Source: Candidatus Kuenenbacteria bacterium GW2011_GWA2_42_15
GTDB taxonomy: Bacteria; Patescibacteriota; Patescibacteriia; UBA2196; GWA2-42-15
DNA: 5,210 nt
Assembly: GCA_000998185.1 (NCBI GenBank)
Contig: LCCW01000051.1
Location: 1-5,210 of the forward strand
Direction: 5' to 3'
Shown here piece by piece: positions 1-5,073 of this stretch. Each line of letters starts with the position of its first letter. The first letter of the stretch is position 1. Below the pieces are notes generated by a model. It was given only the letters and a program-made list of their open reading frames with translations, was not told where the DNA came from and did not search any database. The translations under genes were made by a program, and so were the position numbers.

Positions 1-668
1 CAATCTTGAATGAGTATGGAACGCCAGTTGCAGTTAGAAGAGACGGTTTCTTATTGAGCAATTATGTTGAATGGCAAATTGGCTATGATGTGGTTAAAAA
101 GGAAACAGAAAAGCTCGCAGAATCATCGCTACCCGAAACTGAATTTATTGGAGCAAATGGAAAAGTCAAAGCGCTTTATGAATTATCAGAATATATTTGG
201 TATTTTTATAAATGGAACATCATCACCAGAGAAGAATTGGAAAGTGTTATTGCTTATCTTAATTCGATACAAGACCATGATTTAATTGATAATAATTCTG
301 AGTTGCAAATTGATCGCAGTCATCCAATTGAGAAAAATATAAATGGATTTGATTTTGAATATACTCAGGTTAAATACCCTCTTTTAATTTACAAATTTAA
401 TGGATACGAAATAATTACCGAAATAAAAATTACCGAAAAGCAATATGCAGTTGGCACACAACCAATGTTGTATTTATGTTTTCCAATCACAGAATTAAAA
501 TCAAAAATTAATTTAATCGGACGATGCGCCGAAATAAAAGAAATTGCCTATTTTGAAATTTCAAAAAGCAACATCAAAGTATTTTTGGAAATGCTAAAAA
601 TGTTTGGCATTCTATCTAAAAACCACAAACACGATATTTTGCAAATTATAAATACGATTTTGGCATAA
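1..668 (+). CDS. Putative R.PabI-like restriction DNA glycosylase, 5'-truncated at window edge
   Basis: The reading frame is open to the left edge (an Ile codon precedes the TTG at 6), so the gene probably starts outside the window. Numbering from that TTG, 220 residues are visible. I do not recognise it with certainty. The best guess is the R.PabI family, half-pipe-fold enzymes that restrict DNA by excising adenine from GTAC. From memory, R.PabI has about 226 residues with key residues Tyr68, Lys154-Gln155, His211 and Asp214. Here a Tyr-rich stretch (YELSEYIWYFYKW, 58-70), a Lys-Gln pair (145-146, in ITEKQYAVG) and an HxxD motif (His207, Asp210, in NHKHD) occur in the same order with similar spacing, and RRD (11-13) could supply the N-terminal arginines. 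By that alignment roughly 20 N-terminal residues are missing. No signal peptide or membrane segment is seen. Base composition (about 28-30% GC in two hand-counted 60-base lines) is far below that of the neighbours, suggesting transfer. A partner adenine methyltransferase, if any, would lie to the left. Confidence 0.5.
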   Translation, partial: ILNEYGTPVAVRRDGFLLSNYVEWQIGYDVVKKETEKLAESSLPETEFIGANGKVKALYELSEYIWYFYKWNIITREELESVIAYLNSIQDHDLIDNNSELQIDRSHPIEKNINGFDFEYTQVKYPLLIYKFNGYEIITEIKITEKQYAVGTQPMLYLCFPITELKSKINLIGRCAEIKEIAYFEISKSNIKVFLEMLKMFGILSKNHKHDILQIINTILA

Positions 669-697
669 CTTAAGTCCCTTTAACCGAATAATCCACG

Positions 698-727
698 AAT
701 TTGAGCCGCTTTTTTGGTTCAAATTTT
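698..727 (+). terminator. Terminator-like hairpin after the left-edge gene
   Basis: A 10-base-pair stem (698-707 with 716-725, one G-U wobble) encloses an 8-base T-rich loop and runs into TTTT at 724-727. It lies 30 bases after the stop codon. The stem is AT-rich and the T tail is short and overlaps the stem, so termination may be modest. The T-run inside the loop is unusual for a textbook terminator. Confidence 0.45.
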
Positions 728-800
728 AGGACATTGCTTTCAAATAGAAACAATTAAAGTGTTTTTTACGATGTCAATAACTAAATTAAATTAAAACCAT

Positions 801-1358
801 ATGCAACAAACGCAAGCGAATCTGCTCAAGGCCATTGCCGGGGAATCAATGGCGAGAAACAAATATACTTTTTACGCTGAAATCGCGGTGAAAGAGGGCA
901 TGATGTGGGTTGCCAAAGTTTTTGAGGAAACGGCTGATAATGAACGGGCTCACGCGCAAGAGGAGCTGGAAAAGCTGGCGGAAAAAACAGAGATGACTAA
1001 TACTTATGATCTTCATCCTTTAGGCAAGACCTTGGAAAATTTAAGGCACGCAGCCGAGGGAGAAGAATATGAGTTTGGGACAATGTATCCTAATTTTGAA
1101 AAGATTGCCAGAGAGGAAGGCGAGGTGGAGGTAGCCAATTTATTTAAAGAGATCAGCGAAGTGGAGGAAAAACACGCGGAGAGATACACGATTTTGGCTG
1201 ACAGGTTGGAGCAGGGGAAATTATTTGAAAGCGAAGAAGAGGTGGAATGGAAGTGTTTAAACTGCGGGTATATTCACAAAGGCAAGATAGCGCCTTTAAA
1301 ATGTCCTTTGTGCACGAAACCGCAGGGGTGGTATATGGAATTGAAGGCGGTGAGATGA
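801..1358 (+). CDS. rbr: Rubrerythrin
   Basis: Cytoplasmic non-haem diiron peroxidase that reduces hydrogen peroxide to water using electrons passed through its own rubredoxin-like domain; typical of anaerobes and microaerophiles. All expected ligands are present. The four-helix diiron domain (about residues 1-140) has Glu15, E48-x-x-H51, E86-x-x-E89 and E122-x-x-H125, matching the ExxH/ExxE/ExxH pattern of the family. The C-terminal rubredoxin-like domain has Cys152, Cys155, Cys168 and Cys171 in CLNCGY and CPLC, forming the Fe(Cys)4 site. At 185 residues it is full length (the Desulfovibrio enzyme has about 191). The ATG at 801 is the natural start, since the first helix begins immediately after it, but the preceding bases are A/T only, with no Shine-Dalgarno sequence. 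The gene stands alone, with a terminator-like hairpin upstream, and I see no convincing promoter or PerR box in the 130-base upstream spacer. The electron donor is not encoded nearby. Confidence 0.96.
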   Translation: MQQTQANLLKAIAGESMARNKYTFYAEIAVKEGMMWVAKVFEETADNERAHAQEELEKLAEKTEMTNTYDLHPLGKTLENLRHAAEGEEYEFGTMYPNFEKIAREEGEVEVANLFKEISEVEEKHAERYTILADRLEQGKLFESEEEVEWKCLNCGYIHKGKIAPLKCPLCTKPQGWYMELKAVR

Positions 1359-1387
1359 TTTGCCAAGGCCAGTCAGGACTGATAAAG

Positions 1388-1439
1388 TGAAACAGGGAAA
1401 TTATTAAGGCATGTTTCATTGCCCCATTGTTTCATTGCC
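1388..1439. repeat. Short tandem repeat with matching inverted arm
   Basis: TGTTTCATTGCC occurs at 1412-1423 and again at 1428-1439, a 16-base period. An inverted copy of its first seven bases (TGAAACA, 1388-1394) could pair with either repeat. It sits in the spacer after rubrerythrin and may be debris of intergenic repeat expansion; no function is evident. Confidence 0.5.
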
Positions 1440-1466
1440 ATATTGGCAGGTAATGAAGTTTAGAGA

Positions 1467-1556
1467 GTGAAGCTAGCGGCCAGAAAAGCAGAGTTGTTTT
1501 ATAAGGCTGGGCAGGGGAGGCGACAGCTTAAAAAGAAATTGGGATTGGAAAATTAA
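1467..1556 (+). CDS. Doubtful 29-residue ORF, possibly a gene remnant
   Basis: A GTG-initiated frame follows a TAG stop directly in frame (1461-1463 is TAG, then AGA, then GTG) and encodes a very basic peptide (VKLAARKAELFYKAGQG, then RRQLKKKLGLEN). The codons look protein-like and the end is charged as in a C-terminal helix. There is no Shine-Dalgarno sequence and no recognisable domain. It could be the surviving tail of a decayed gene or chance. I do not assign a function. Confidence 0.15.
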   Translation: MKLAARKAELFYKAGQGRRQLKKKLGLEN

Positions 1557-1562
1557 ATATTC

Positions 1563-1586
1563 TTGGCGTCAGAGCGGAGAGGTGCC
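1563..1586 (+). repeat. 24-base direct repeat, copy 1 (duplicate of tRNA-Ser 5' end)
   Basis: This segment is identical over 24 bases to 1681-1704. It contains 13 bases of leader (TTGGCGTCAGAGC) and the first 11 bases of the tRNA (GGAGAGGTGCC). After it the sequence diverges completely into a palindromic segment, so this copy cannot make a tRNA. The copies start 118 bases apart. Confidence 0.9.
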
Positions 1587-1626
1587 CCCGATGTGAAGTC
1601 GGGGTAAACTCCGCGGTCAAGACCGC
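1586..1626. repeat. Twin palindromes (REP-like)
   Basis: Two perfect hairpins lie 8 bases apart. The first pairs CCCCGA (1586-1591) with TCGGGG (1599-1604) around a 7-base loop. The second is a 14-base palindrome, GCGGTCAAGACCGC (1613-1626). An outer stem GCGGAG (1574-1579) with CTCCGC (1609-1614) is an alternative fold. Adjacent GC-rich palindromes in a spacer resemble REP or miniature elements, or a folded small RNA. There is no T-run, so it is not a simple terminator. Whether it is multicopy cannot be seen from this window. Confidence 0.6.
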
Positions 1627-1644
1627 TCCTCCAAAGGAAGGTAT

Positions 1645-1674
1645 TTGACCAAAATAACAAAGAGCACAGATAAT
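1645..1674 (+). promoter_or_regulatory. Promoter of tRNA-Ser
   Basis: TTGACC (1645-1650, five of six matches to the -35 consensus) and GATAAT (1669-1674, five of six) are separated by 18 bases. The predicted start, around 1681, leaves a leader of about 13 bases before the mature tRNA. It lies between the two copies of the 24-base repeat, so only the second copy is driven by it. Confidence 0.7.
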
Positions 1675-1680
1675 AAAAAT

Positions 1681-1704
1681 TTGGCGTCAGAGCGGAGAGG
1701 TGCC
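1681..1704 (+). repeat. 24-base direct repeat, copy 2 (functional tRNA-Ser 5' end)
   Basis: Exact match to 1563-1586. It begins at the predicted transcription start of the tRNA and extends 11 bases into the mature tRNA, to the end of the acceptor stem and the start of the D arm. The match ends sharply on both sides. Confidence 0.9.
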
Positions 1705-1781
1705 GGAGCGGTCGAACGGGACGGTCTTGAAAACCGTTATCCCGCCTAGCGGGATCGTGAGTTCGAATCTCACCCTCTCCG
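1694..1781 (+). tRNA. trnS: tRNA-Ser (anticodon UGA)
   Basis: A complete class II cloverleaf. The 7-bp acceptor stem is GGAGAGG (1694-1700) with CCTCTCC (1774-1780) and discriminator G1781. The anticodon stem ACGGT/ACCGT (1721-1725, 1733-1737) encloses loop CTTGAAA with anticodon TGA at 1728-1730, reading UCA and other UCN serine codons. A long variable arm pairs ATCCCGC (1739-1745) with GCGGGAT (1749-1755). The T arm is GTGAG-TTCGAAT-CTCAC (1757-1773). The long variable arm and G discriminator are serine identity features. The 3' CCA is not encoded and must be added after transcription. The frame through it that could encode a peptide is an artefact. Confidence 0.97.
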
Positions 1782-1784
1782 ATT

Positions 1785-1806
1785 TGGCGCTATTTTTATT
1801 GCGCCA
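1785..1806 (+). other. Hairpin just downstream of tRNA-Ser
   Basis: TGGCGC (1785-1790) pairs with GCGCCA (1801-1806) around a 10-base A/T loop containing TTTTT. It starts 4 bases after the tRNA. It could aid 3' processing or termination, but there is no T tract after the stem, so it is not a standard terminator. Confidence 0.35.
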
Positions 1807-1831
1807 GTTGCGTCATCTTGGACAAATTTGT

Positions 1832-1860
1832 TTGTTTTCCTCCGCTCAAAATGCTATAAT
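1832..1860 (+). promoter_or_regulatory. Extended -10 promoter of the galU-type gene
   Basis: TGCTATAAT (1852-1860) is a perfect extended -10 element (TG-n-TATAAT). A weak -35, TTGTTT (1832-1837), lies 17 bases before it. Transcription should start near 1867, leaving a leader of only about 24 bases with no Shine-Dalgarno sequence. Confidence 0.75.
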
Positions 1861-1890
1861 AATGCAAGATAAGTTTCGTTAGTAATTTTT

Positions 1891-2784
1891 ATGCAACAAA
1901 AAATTAGAAAAGCGGTGATCCCGGTGGCAGGCTTTGGCACAAGATTTTTGCCGGCAACCAAGGCGATGCCCAAAGAAATGCTGCCGGTGGTAGACAAACC
2001 GATTATTCAATTTATCGTGGAAGAAGCGGTTGCGGCCGGTATAGAAGATGTTATTTTAGTGACGGGCTGGCACAAACGAATTATTGAAGATCACTTTGAT
2101 TATCCGTTTGAATTGGAACAAAGGCTAAAAAAGGCTGGCAAAACCAGAGAATTTCAAGAGATACAAAGGATAGCCTCAATGGCTAATTTCATTTATGTTA
2201 GACAAAAGGGGTTGTCGGGCAACGGCACTGCTATTTTAAACACACGATCGGTTGTCGGCGATGAGCCGTTTTTCGCGGCTTGGGGCGACGAACTTTTTGA
2301 CGCCAAACCAAGCCGGATCAGCCAGCTTTTAAAACTGTGGCGCAAATACCAGCAGCCTATTATTTCAGCCATAGAGCCGCGCAGTAAGGCGGACGCCAAT
2401 CATTATGGCATCATCTACGGCAAAGAAGTGGAAAAGGGCGTGTGGCAGGTTAAGGAATTAAGGGAGAAACCAGGTGAGGATAAGGTCAGGTCGCCTTTTT
2501 TAACTTCTGTTTCAGGTTATATTTTGACGCCGGATATTTTTCCAATTTTGGAGAAATTACAAGCCGGCATAGATGGGGAAGTTTGGCTCGTTGACGGCAT
2601 AAGGGAATTGGCTCGCCGCCGGCCCGTTTATGCTTGTCAATTGGAAAAAACAACCCATTGCGATACGGGCGACAAGCTGGAATACCTAAAAACCATTATT
2701 AGGTTCGCGCTGAAGAGAAAAGAATACCGAGAAGATTTAAAGAAATACTTAATAGAAACGCTCAAAATAACATCAGAACTTTGA
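1891..2784 (+). CDS. galU: UTP--glucose-1-phosphate uridylyltransferase (GalU-type)
   Basis: Cytoplasmic nucleotidyltransferase expected to make UDP-glucose from UTP and glucose-1-phosphate, an activated sugar for envelope polysaccharides. The N-terminal nucleotide-binding signature GFGTRFLPATKAMPKEMLP (14-32) is close to the GalU consensus, followed by VDKPIIQF (34-41). Later family blocks are VGDEPF (122-127), GDE with the probable metal-binding Asp133, HYGII (171-175), REKP with Lys193 as the likely sugar-phosphate lysine, SGYILTPDIF (208-217) and HCDTGDKLEYL (256-266). At 297 residues the length is normal. Oddities: the usual GLGHA loop reads GNGTA (110-114), LPDD-type residues read AWGDE, and GEIQLTD reads GEVWLVD (229-235), so sugar or nucleotide preference may differ from E. 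coli GalU. The ATG at 1891 places the signature at the usual distance from the N-terminus. The solute-binding lipoprotein gene follows after 27 bases, probably co-transcribed. Confidence 0.88.
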   Translation: MQQKIRKAVIPVAGFGTRFLPATKAMPKEMLPVVDKPIIQFIVEEAVAAGIEDVILVTGWHKRIIEDHFDYPFELEQRLKKAGKTREFQEIQRIASMANFIYVRQKGLSGNGTAILNTRSVVGDEPFFAAWGDELFDAKPSRISQLLKLWRKYQQPIISAIEPRSKADANHYGIIYGKEVEKGVWQVKELREKPGEDKVRSPFLTSVSGYILTPDIFPILEKLQAGIDGEVWLVDGIRELARRRPVYACQLEKTTHCDTGDKLEYLKTIIRFALKRKEYREDLKKYLIETLKITSEL

Positions 2785-2811
2785 TTCTAAATAAAATTAA
2801 ATTCGCAAATT

Positions 2812-4200
2812 ATGAAATCAAAATTAATCTTCGCGCTAATTATTTTGGTTTTATTGACCACCACTGGTTTTGGGTGCAAACAGGGCAATTTGGCCGCTTA
2901 TAAGGAGCTGTCTGAACCGGTAACTCTAAAATATTGGCGGGTTTTTGACGGCGAAGACGATTTTGCGGAAATTATCGCGGCTTATCGGCAAAGACACCCG
3001 AATGTTAATATTGAATACAAAAAATTGCGTTATGAGGAGTATGAGCAGGCGCTGCTCACGGGATGGGCTGATGATCAAGGGCCGGATATTTTTACTATCC
3101 ACAATACTTGGGTTGGCAAGTATAAGGATCGTATAGCGCCAATGCCGGAGAGTATAAAATTGCCTTATGTTGCCGAGCTGGATAACCGGACCAACAAGAC
3201 TATTAGGGCTGATTATAAGCAGGTGCAGCTGATGACCTTAATGGAGATAAAAAATAAATTCGCGGACGCGGTGTACCAGGATGTGGTGCGCGATGACAAG
3301 GTCTTAGGCTTGCCATTGTCGGTTGACAGTCTGGCTTTATTTTATAATAGAACCCTATTAGATAACGGTCAGATCACCAAAGTGCCGGCAACTTGGGTGG
3401 AGTTGAAAGAGGCAGTAAAAAGACTAACCATCAAAGACGAGACTGGCAGCATAGTACAATCTGGCATAGCGCTTGGGATTGGGGATAATATCAATCGAGC
3501 GGCTGATATTTTAGCGCTTTTAATGATGCAAAACGGCACGCAGATGGCCGAGAGTGCTGGCGGACAGGCAACCTTTAACTCGGTCAGCCCGTATATTGCC
3601 GATAAAAGTTTCAAGCCAGGGGTTGATGCTTTGCGGTTTTATACTGATTTCGCGTCGCCAACCAAAGATGTCTACAGTTGGAACAGTTCCATGCCTGAAG
3701 CGGTGGAAGCTTTTATCGCCGGCAAGGTGGCGATGATTTTGGGCTATGCGTACCAGTTGCCGTTGATCAGAACGCAAGGAGCCAGATTGAACATCGGCGT
3801 GGCCGAGGTGCCGCACATCAACGCCAACGGCAGCGATGCTTTGGGCAGTAAGATCAATCTGGCAAGTTATTGGGTGGAAACAGTGGCCAAGAAAACAAAG
3901 TATCAAAATTATGGTTGGGATTTTTTGGCTTTTGCAACGAGTGAAGAGGCGGCACTCAAATATTTAACCAAAACAAAAAAACCAACGGCGTTGAGAGCTT
4001 TGGTTGACAAGCAGATAAACGACTATGCGTTAGCGCCGTTTGTTAATCAGATTTTGACGGCCAAATCGTGGTATCGCGGGAGAGATTCACAGGCCATGGA
4101 GAGTATTTTTAAGGAAATGATCAACAATGTGGTCGCCGGGAGAAGCGAGGCCGAGCCGGCGGCGGATTTTGCCGCCAGTAAGCTAAACCAGACTTTTTAA
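2812..4200 (+). CDS. ABC-type extracellular solute-binding lipoprotein (family 1, sugar-type)
   Basis: Probable surface lipoprotein that captures a substrate, by family a sugar or oligosaccharide, for an ABC importer. The N-terminus is a lipoprotein signal: basic MKSK, a hydrophobic core (5-18) and Cys22 in GFGC. The -3 position is Gly rather than the usual Leu, an atypical lipobox. The mature protein shows family 1 features: TLKYWRVFDGEDDF (38-51), an ExxYRQRHPNVNIEY block (53-69), GPDIFTIHNTW (90-100), VLGLPLSVDSLALFYN (164-179, the classic 'GxPxxxDxxxLxYN' motif), and VEAFIAGKVAMILGY near 298-312. At 462 residues it is full length. No permease or ATPase gene adjoins it, so its transporter is elsewhere or it acts as a stand-alone binding protein. 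It starts 27 bases after the galU-type gene with no promoter or Shine-Dalgarno sequence visible between them. Confidence 0.9.
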   Translation: MKSKLIFALIILVLLTTTGFGCKQGNLAAYKELSEPVTLKYWRVFDGEDDFAEIIAAYRQRHPNVNIEYKKLRYEEYEQALLTGWADDQGPDIFTIHNTWVGKYKDRIAPMPESIKLPYVAELDNRTNKTIRADYKQVQLMTLMEIKNKFADAVYQDVVRDDKVLGLPLSVDSLALFYNRTLLDNGQITKVPATWVELKEAVKRLTIKDETGSIVQSGIALGIGDNINRAADILALLMMQNGTQMAESAGGQATFNSVSPYIADKSFKPGVDALRFYTDFASPTKDVYSWNSSMPEAVEAFIAGKVAMILGYAYQLPLIRTQGARLNIGVAEVPHINANGSDALGSKINLASYWVETVAKKTKYQNYGWDFLAFATSEEAALKYLTKTKKPTALRALVDKQINDYALAPFVNQILTAKSWYRGRDSQAMESIFKEMINNVVAGRSEAEPAADFAASKLNQTF

Positions 4201-4201
4201 G

Positions 4202-4230
4202 TTGAATATTTATTGGTTTTGATTTATAAT
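4202..4230 (+). promoter_or_regulatory. Promoter of the pilin-like gene pair
   Basis: TTGAAT (4202-4207, four of six matches) and a perfect TATAAT (4225-4230) are separated by 17 bases. The -35 begins one base after the stop codon of the solute-binding gene. The predicted start near 4237 gives a leader of about 75 bases before the chosen ATG at 4312. AATATTT (4205-4211) and AAATATT (4241-4247) form a 7-base inverted repeat around the -10, a possible but unproven operator. Confidence 0.65.
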
Positions 4231-4311
4231 AAAATTAAACAAATATTGGGGATGTTATCAGCTTACAAAGGTCGAATAATATCCATTTTAAGATTGAAAA
4301 ACACAAAAAAC

Positions 4312-4686
4312 ATGAAAATAAATAAGATTGTAAAAACAGCCTTGGTGTCTTGCGTTATTTTTGGTTTGGCAACGCCGGCATTGGCGGTGGATATTGGCCT
4401 AAATTATGCGGCTCAAGTTGGTCTGGCGAGCGGTGAGTTAAGGAGTTCGGCCGTTGGGGTTATTCAATCCCTTTTAGGGGTGCTTGGTATTTTAGCCTTA
4501 ATTATTGTTTTGATCGGCGGTTTCCGTTGGATGACAGCTGGAGGCAACGAAGAAAAGGTAGCCGACGCCCGCAAAACCCTGCAAGCAGCGGTTATTGGCT
4601 TACTGATCATTCTCGCGTCGTACGGCATTGCGCTGTACGTGTTTACCATTATTGAAGGCGCCACCGGCCAAGGTGCCGTCGTCTAA
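4312..4686 (+). CDS. Pilin-like two-helix membrane protein (T4SS pilin-like family)
   Basis: A 124-residue protein of the small pilin-like family abundant in Patescibacteria and related in architecture to VirB2/TrbC type IV secretion pilins. A cleavable signal peptide (1-25) has basic MKINKIVK, a hydrophobic core and the cleavage motif TPALA before VD. Two transmembrane helices follow (about 48-70 and 91-114), joined by the charged loop GGNEEKVADARKTL (77-90), which is the family hallmark together with WMTAGG. Start choice: ATG 4312 puts the signal peptide at the N-terminus. The frame is open upstream to an ATG at 4252 and a TTG at 4213, but those would add 20 or 33 residues before the signal sequence, and the TTG precedes the -10 element. 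No Shine-Dalgarno sequence is seen. The next gene begins 5 bases after the stop. The role in a pilus or secretion system is inferred from the family; no VirB4- or VirB6-like gene is in view. Confidence 0.82.
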   Translation: MKINKIVKTALVSCVIFGLATPALAVDIGLNYAAQVGLASGELRSSAVGVIQSLLGVLGILALIIVLIGGFRWMTAGGNEEKVADARKTLQAAVIGLLIILASYGIALYVFTIIEGATGQGAVV

Positions 4687-4691
4687 ATTTT

Positions 4692-5057
4692 ATGAACCGT
4701 TTTTCACACACCATCACTGCCATTGCCGCATCCACTCTCGGCAGCCTCTTCCTGGGCCAATCTGTTTTTGCGCAAACCTCTAGCAGTTACATAGACTCAT
4801 CACTACAAACCACATCAGGCCTACCCGACGTCTCACCGGTCGACGTAGCCCTGAACGTCATAAGCACCTTCCTCAGCGTCCTGGGTATTATTACGTTGGT
4901 TTTAATCATCTACGCTGGCTTCATGATTCTGATTAGTGGCGGCAGCGAAGAAAAGGTAAAGAAGGGCCGCGAGACCCTGATGTGGGCCATCATTGGCGCT
5001 GTTGTGATTCTATCGTCACTGGGCATCACGCTCTTCATCGAAAACCTGATCGGATAA
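4692..5057 (+). CDS. Pilin-like two-helix membrane protein, second paralogue
   Basis: A 121-residue paralogue of the preceding gene. The signal peptide (1-27) ends in SVFA before QTSSS. A Ser/Thr-rich stretch (29-48) leads to two transmembrane helices (about 54-81 and 97-119), separated by GGSEEKVKKGRETL (83-96), which aligns with the GGNEEKV loop of its neighbour. The helix 2 text AIIGAVVILSSLGITLFI matches AVIGLLIILASYGIALYV of the upstream gene. It begins 5 bases after the previous stop, so it is translated from the same message; the bases before its ATG are ATTTT, with no Shine-Dalgarno sequence. The 5' half has markedly more C than G on the coding strand, unlike the genes upstream, which hints at a different history. 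The function is probably structural, as a pilus or membrane-complex subunit; this is inferred from family resemblance only. Confidence 0.8.
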   Translation: MNRFSHTITAIAASTLGSLFLGQSVFAQTSSSYIDSSLQTTSGLPDVSPVDVALNVISTFLSVLGIITLVLIIYAGFMILISGGSEEKVKKGRETLMWAIIGAVVILSSLGITLFIENLIG

Positions 5058-5073
5058 TCGCTCACACAATAAC

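Larger units (their letters stand above)
1359..1693. other. Non-coding stretch between rubrerythrin and tRNA-Ser
   Basis: This 335-base stretch has no convincing gene. It holds a two-copy 12-base repeat (1412-1439), a doubtful 29-codon reading frame (1467-1556), a pair of adjacent palindromes (1586-1626), an exact 24-base copy of the tRNA leader and 5' end (1563-1586), and the tRNA promoter (1645-1674). No clear rho-independent terminator follows rubrerythrin; the only hairpin near its stop, CAGT-CAGG-ACTG, is too weak. Confidence 0.7.

Noticed and set aside
734..760. Promoter TTGCTT with TAAAGT before rubrerythrin
   Set aside because: The spacer is only 15 bases and both boxes are poor; not separable from background AT-rich sequence.
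771..794. Seven-residue leader peptide before rubrerythrin (ATG at 771, TAA at 792)
   Set aside because: Very short, no ribosome-binding site, no attenuator-like hairpin and no codon pattern to suggest regulation.
1362..1382. Terminator after rubrerythrin
   Set aside because: The only hairpin (CAGT-CAGG-ACTG) has a 4-bp stem and no T-run.
1153..1419. 88-codon minus-strand ORF
   Set aside because: It lies largely opposite the well-supported rubredoxin domain of rubrerythrin, which has all four cysteines in frame; it is a shadow.
1563..1632. A second tRNA gene or tRNA pseudogene with a TGA anticodon-like loop
   Set aside because: The 7-base loop TGTGAAG lacks the invariant U33, there is no T arm with TTCGA, and the closing stem is only about 4 bp, so it is not a functional tRNA. 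The duplicated 5' end is real and is reported as a repeat.
1700..1882. 60-codon plus-strand ORF across tRNA-Ser
   Set aside because: It begins inside the tRNA acceptor stem and spans the whole tRNA and the galU promoter; a common artefact at serine tRNAs.
3520..3906. 128-codon minus-strand ORF
   Set aside because: Antisense to conserved solute-binding protein sequence; no domain or start context of its own.
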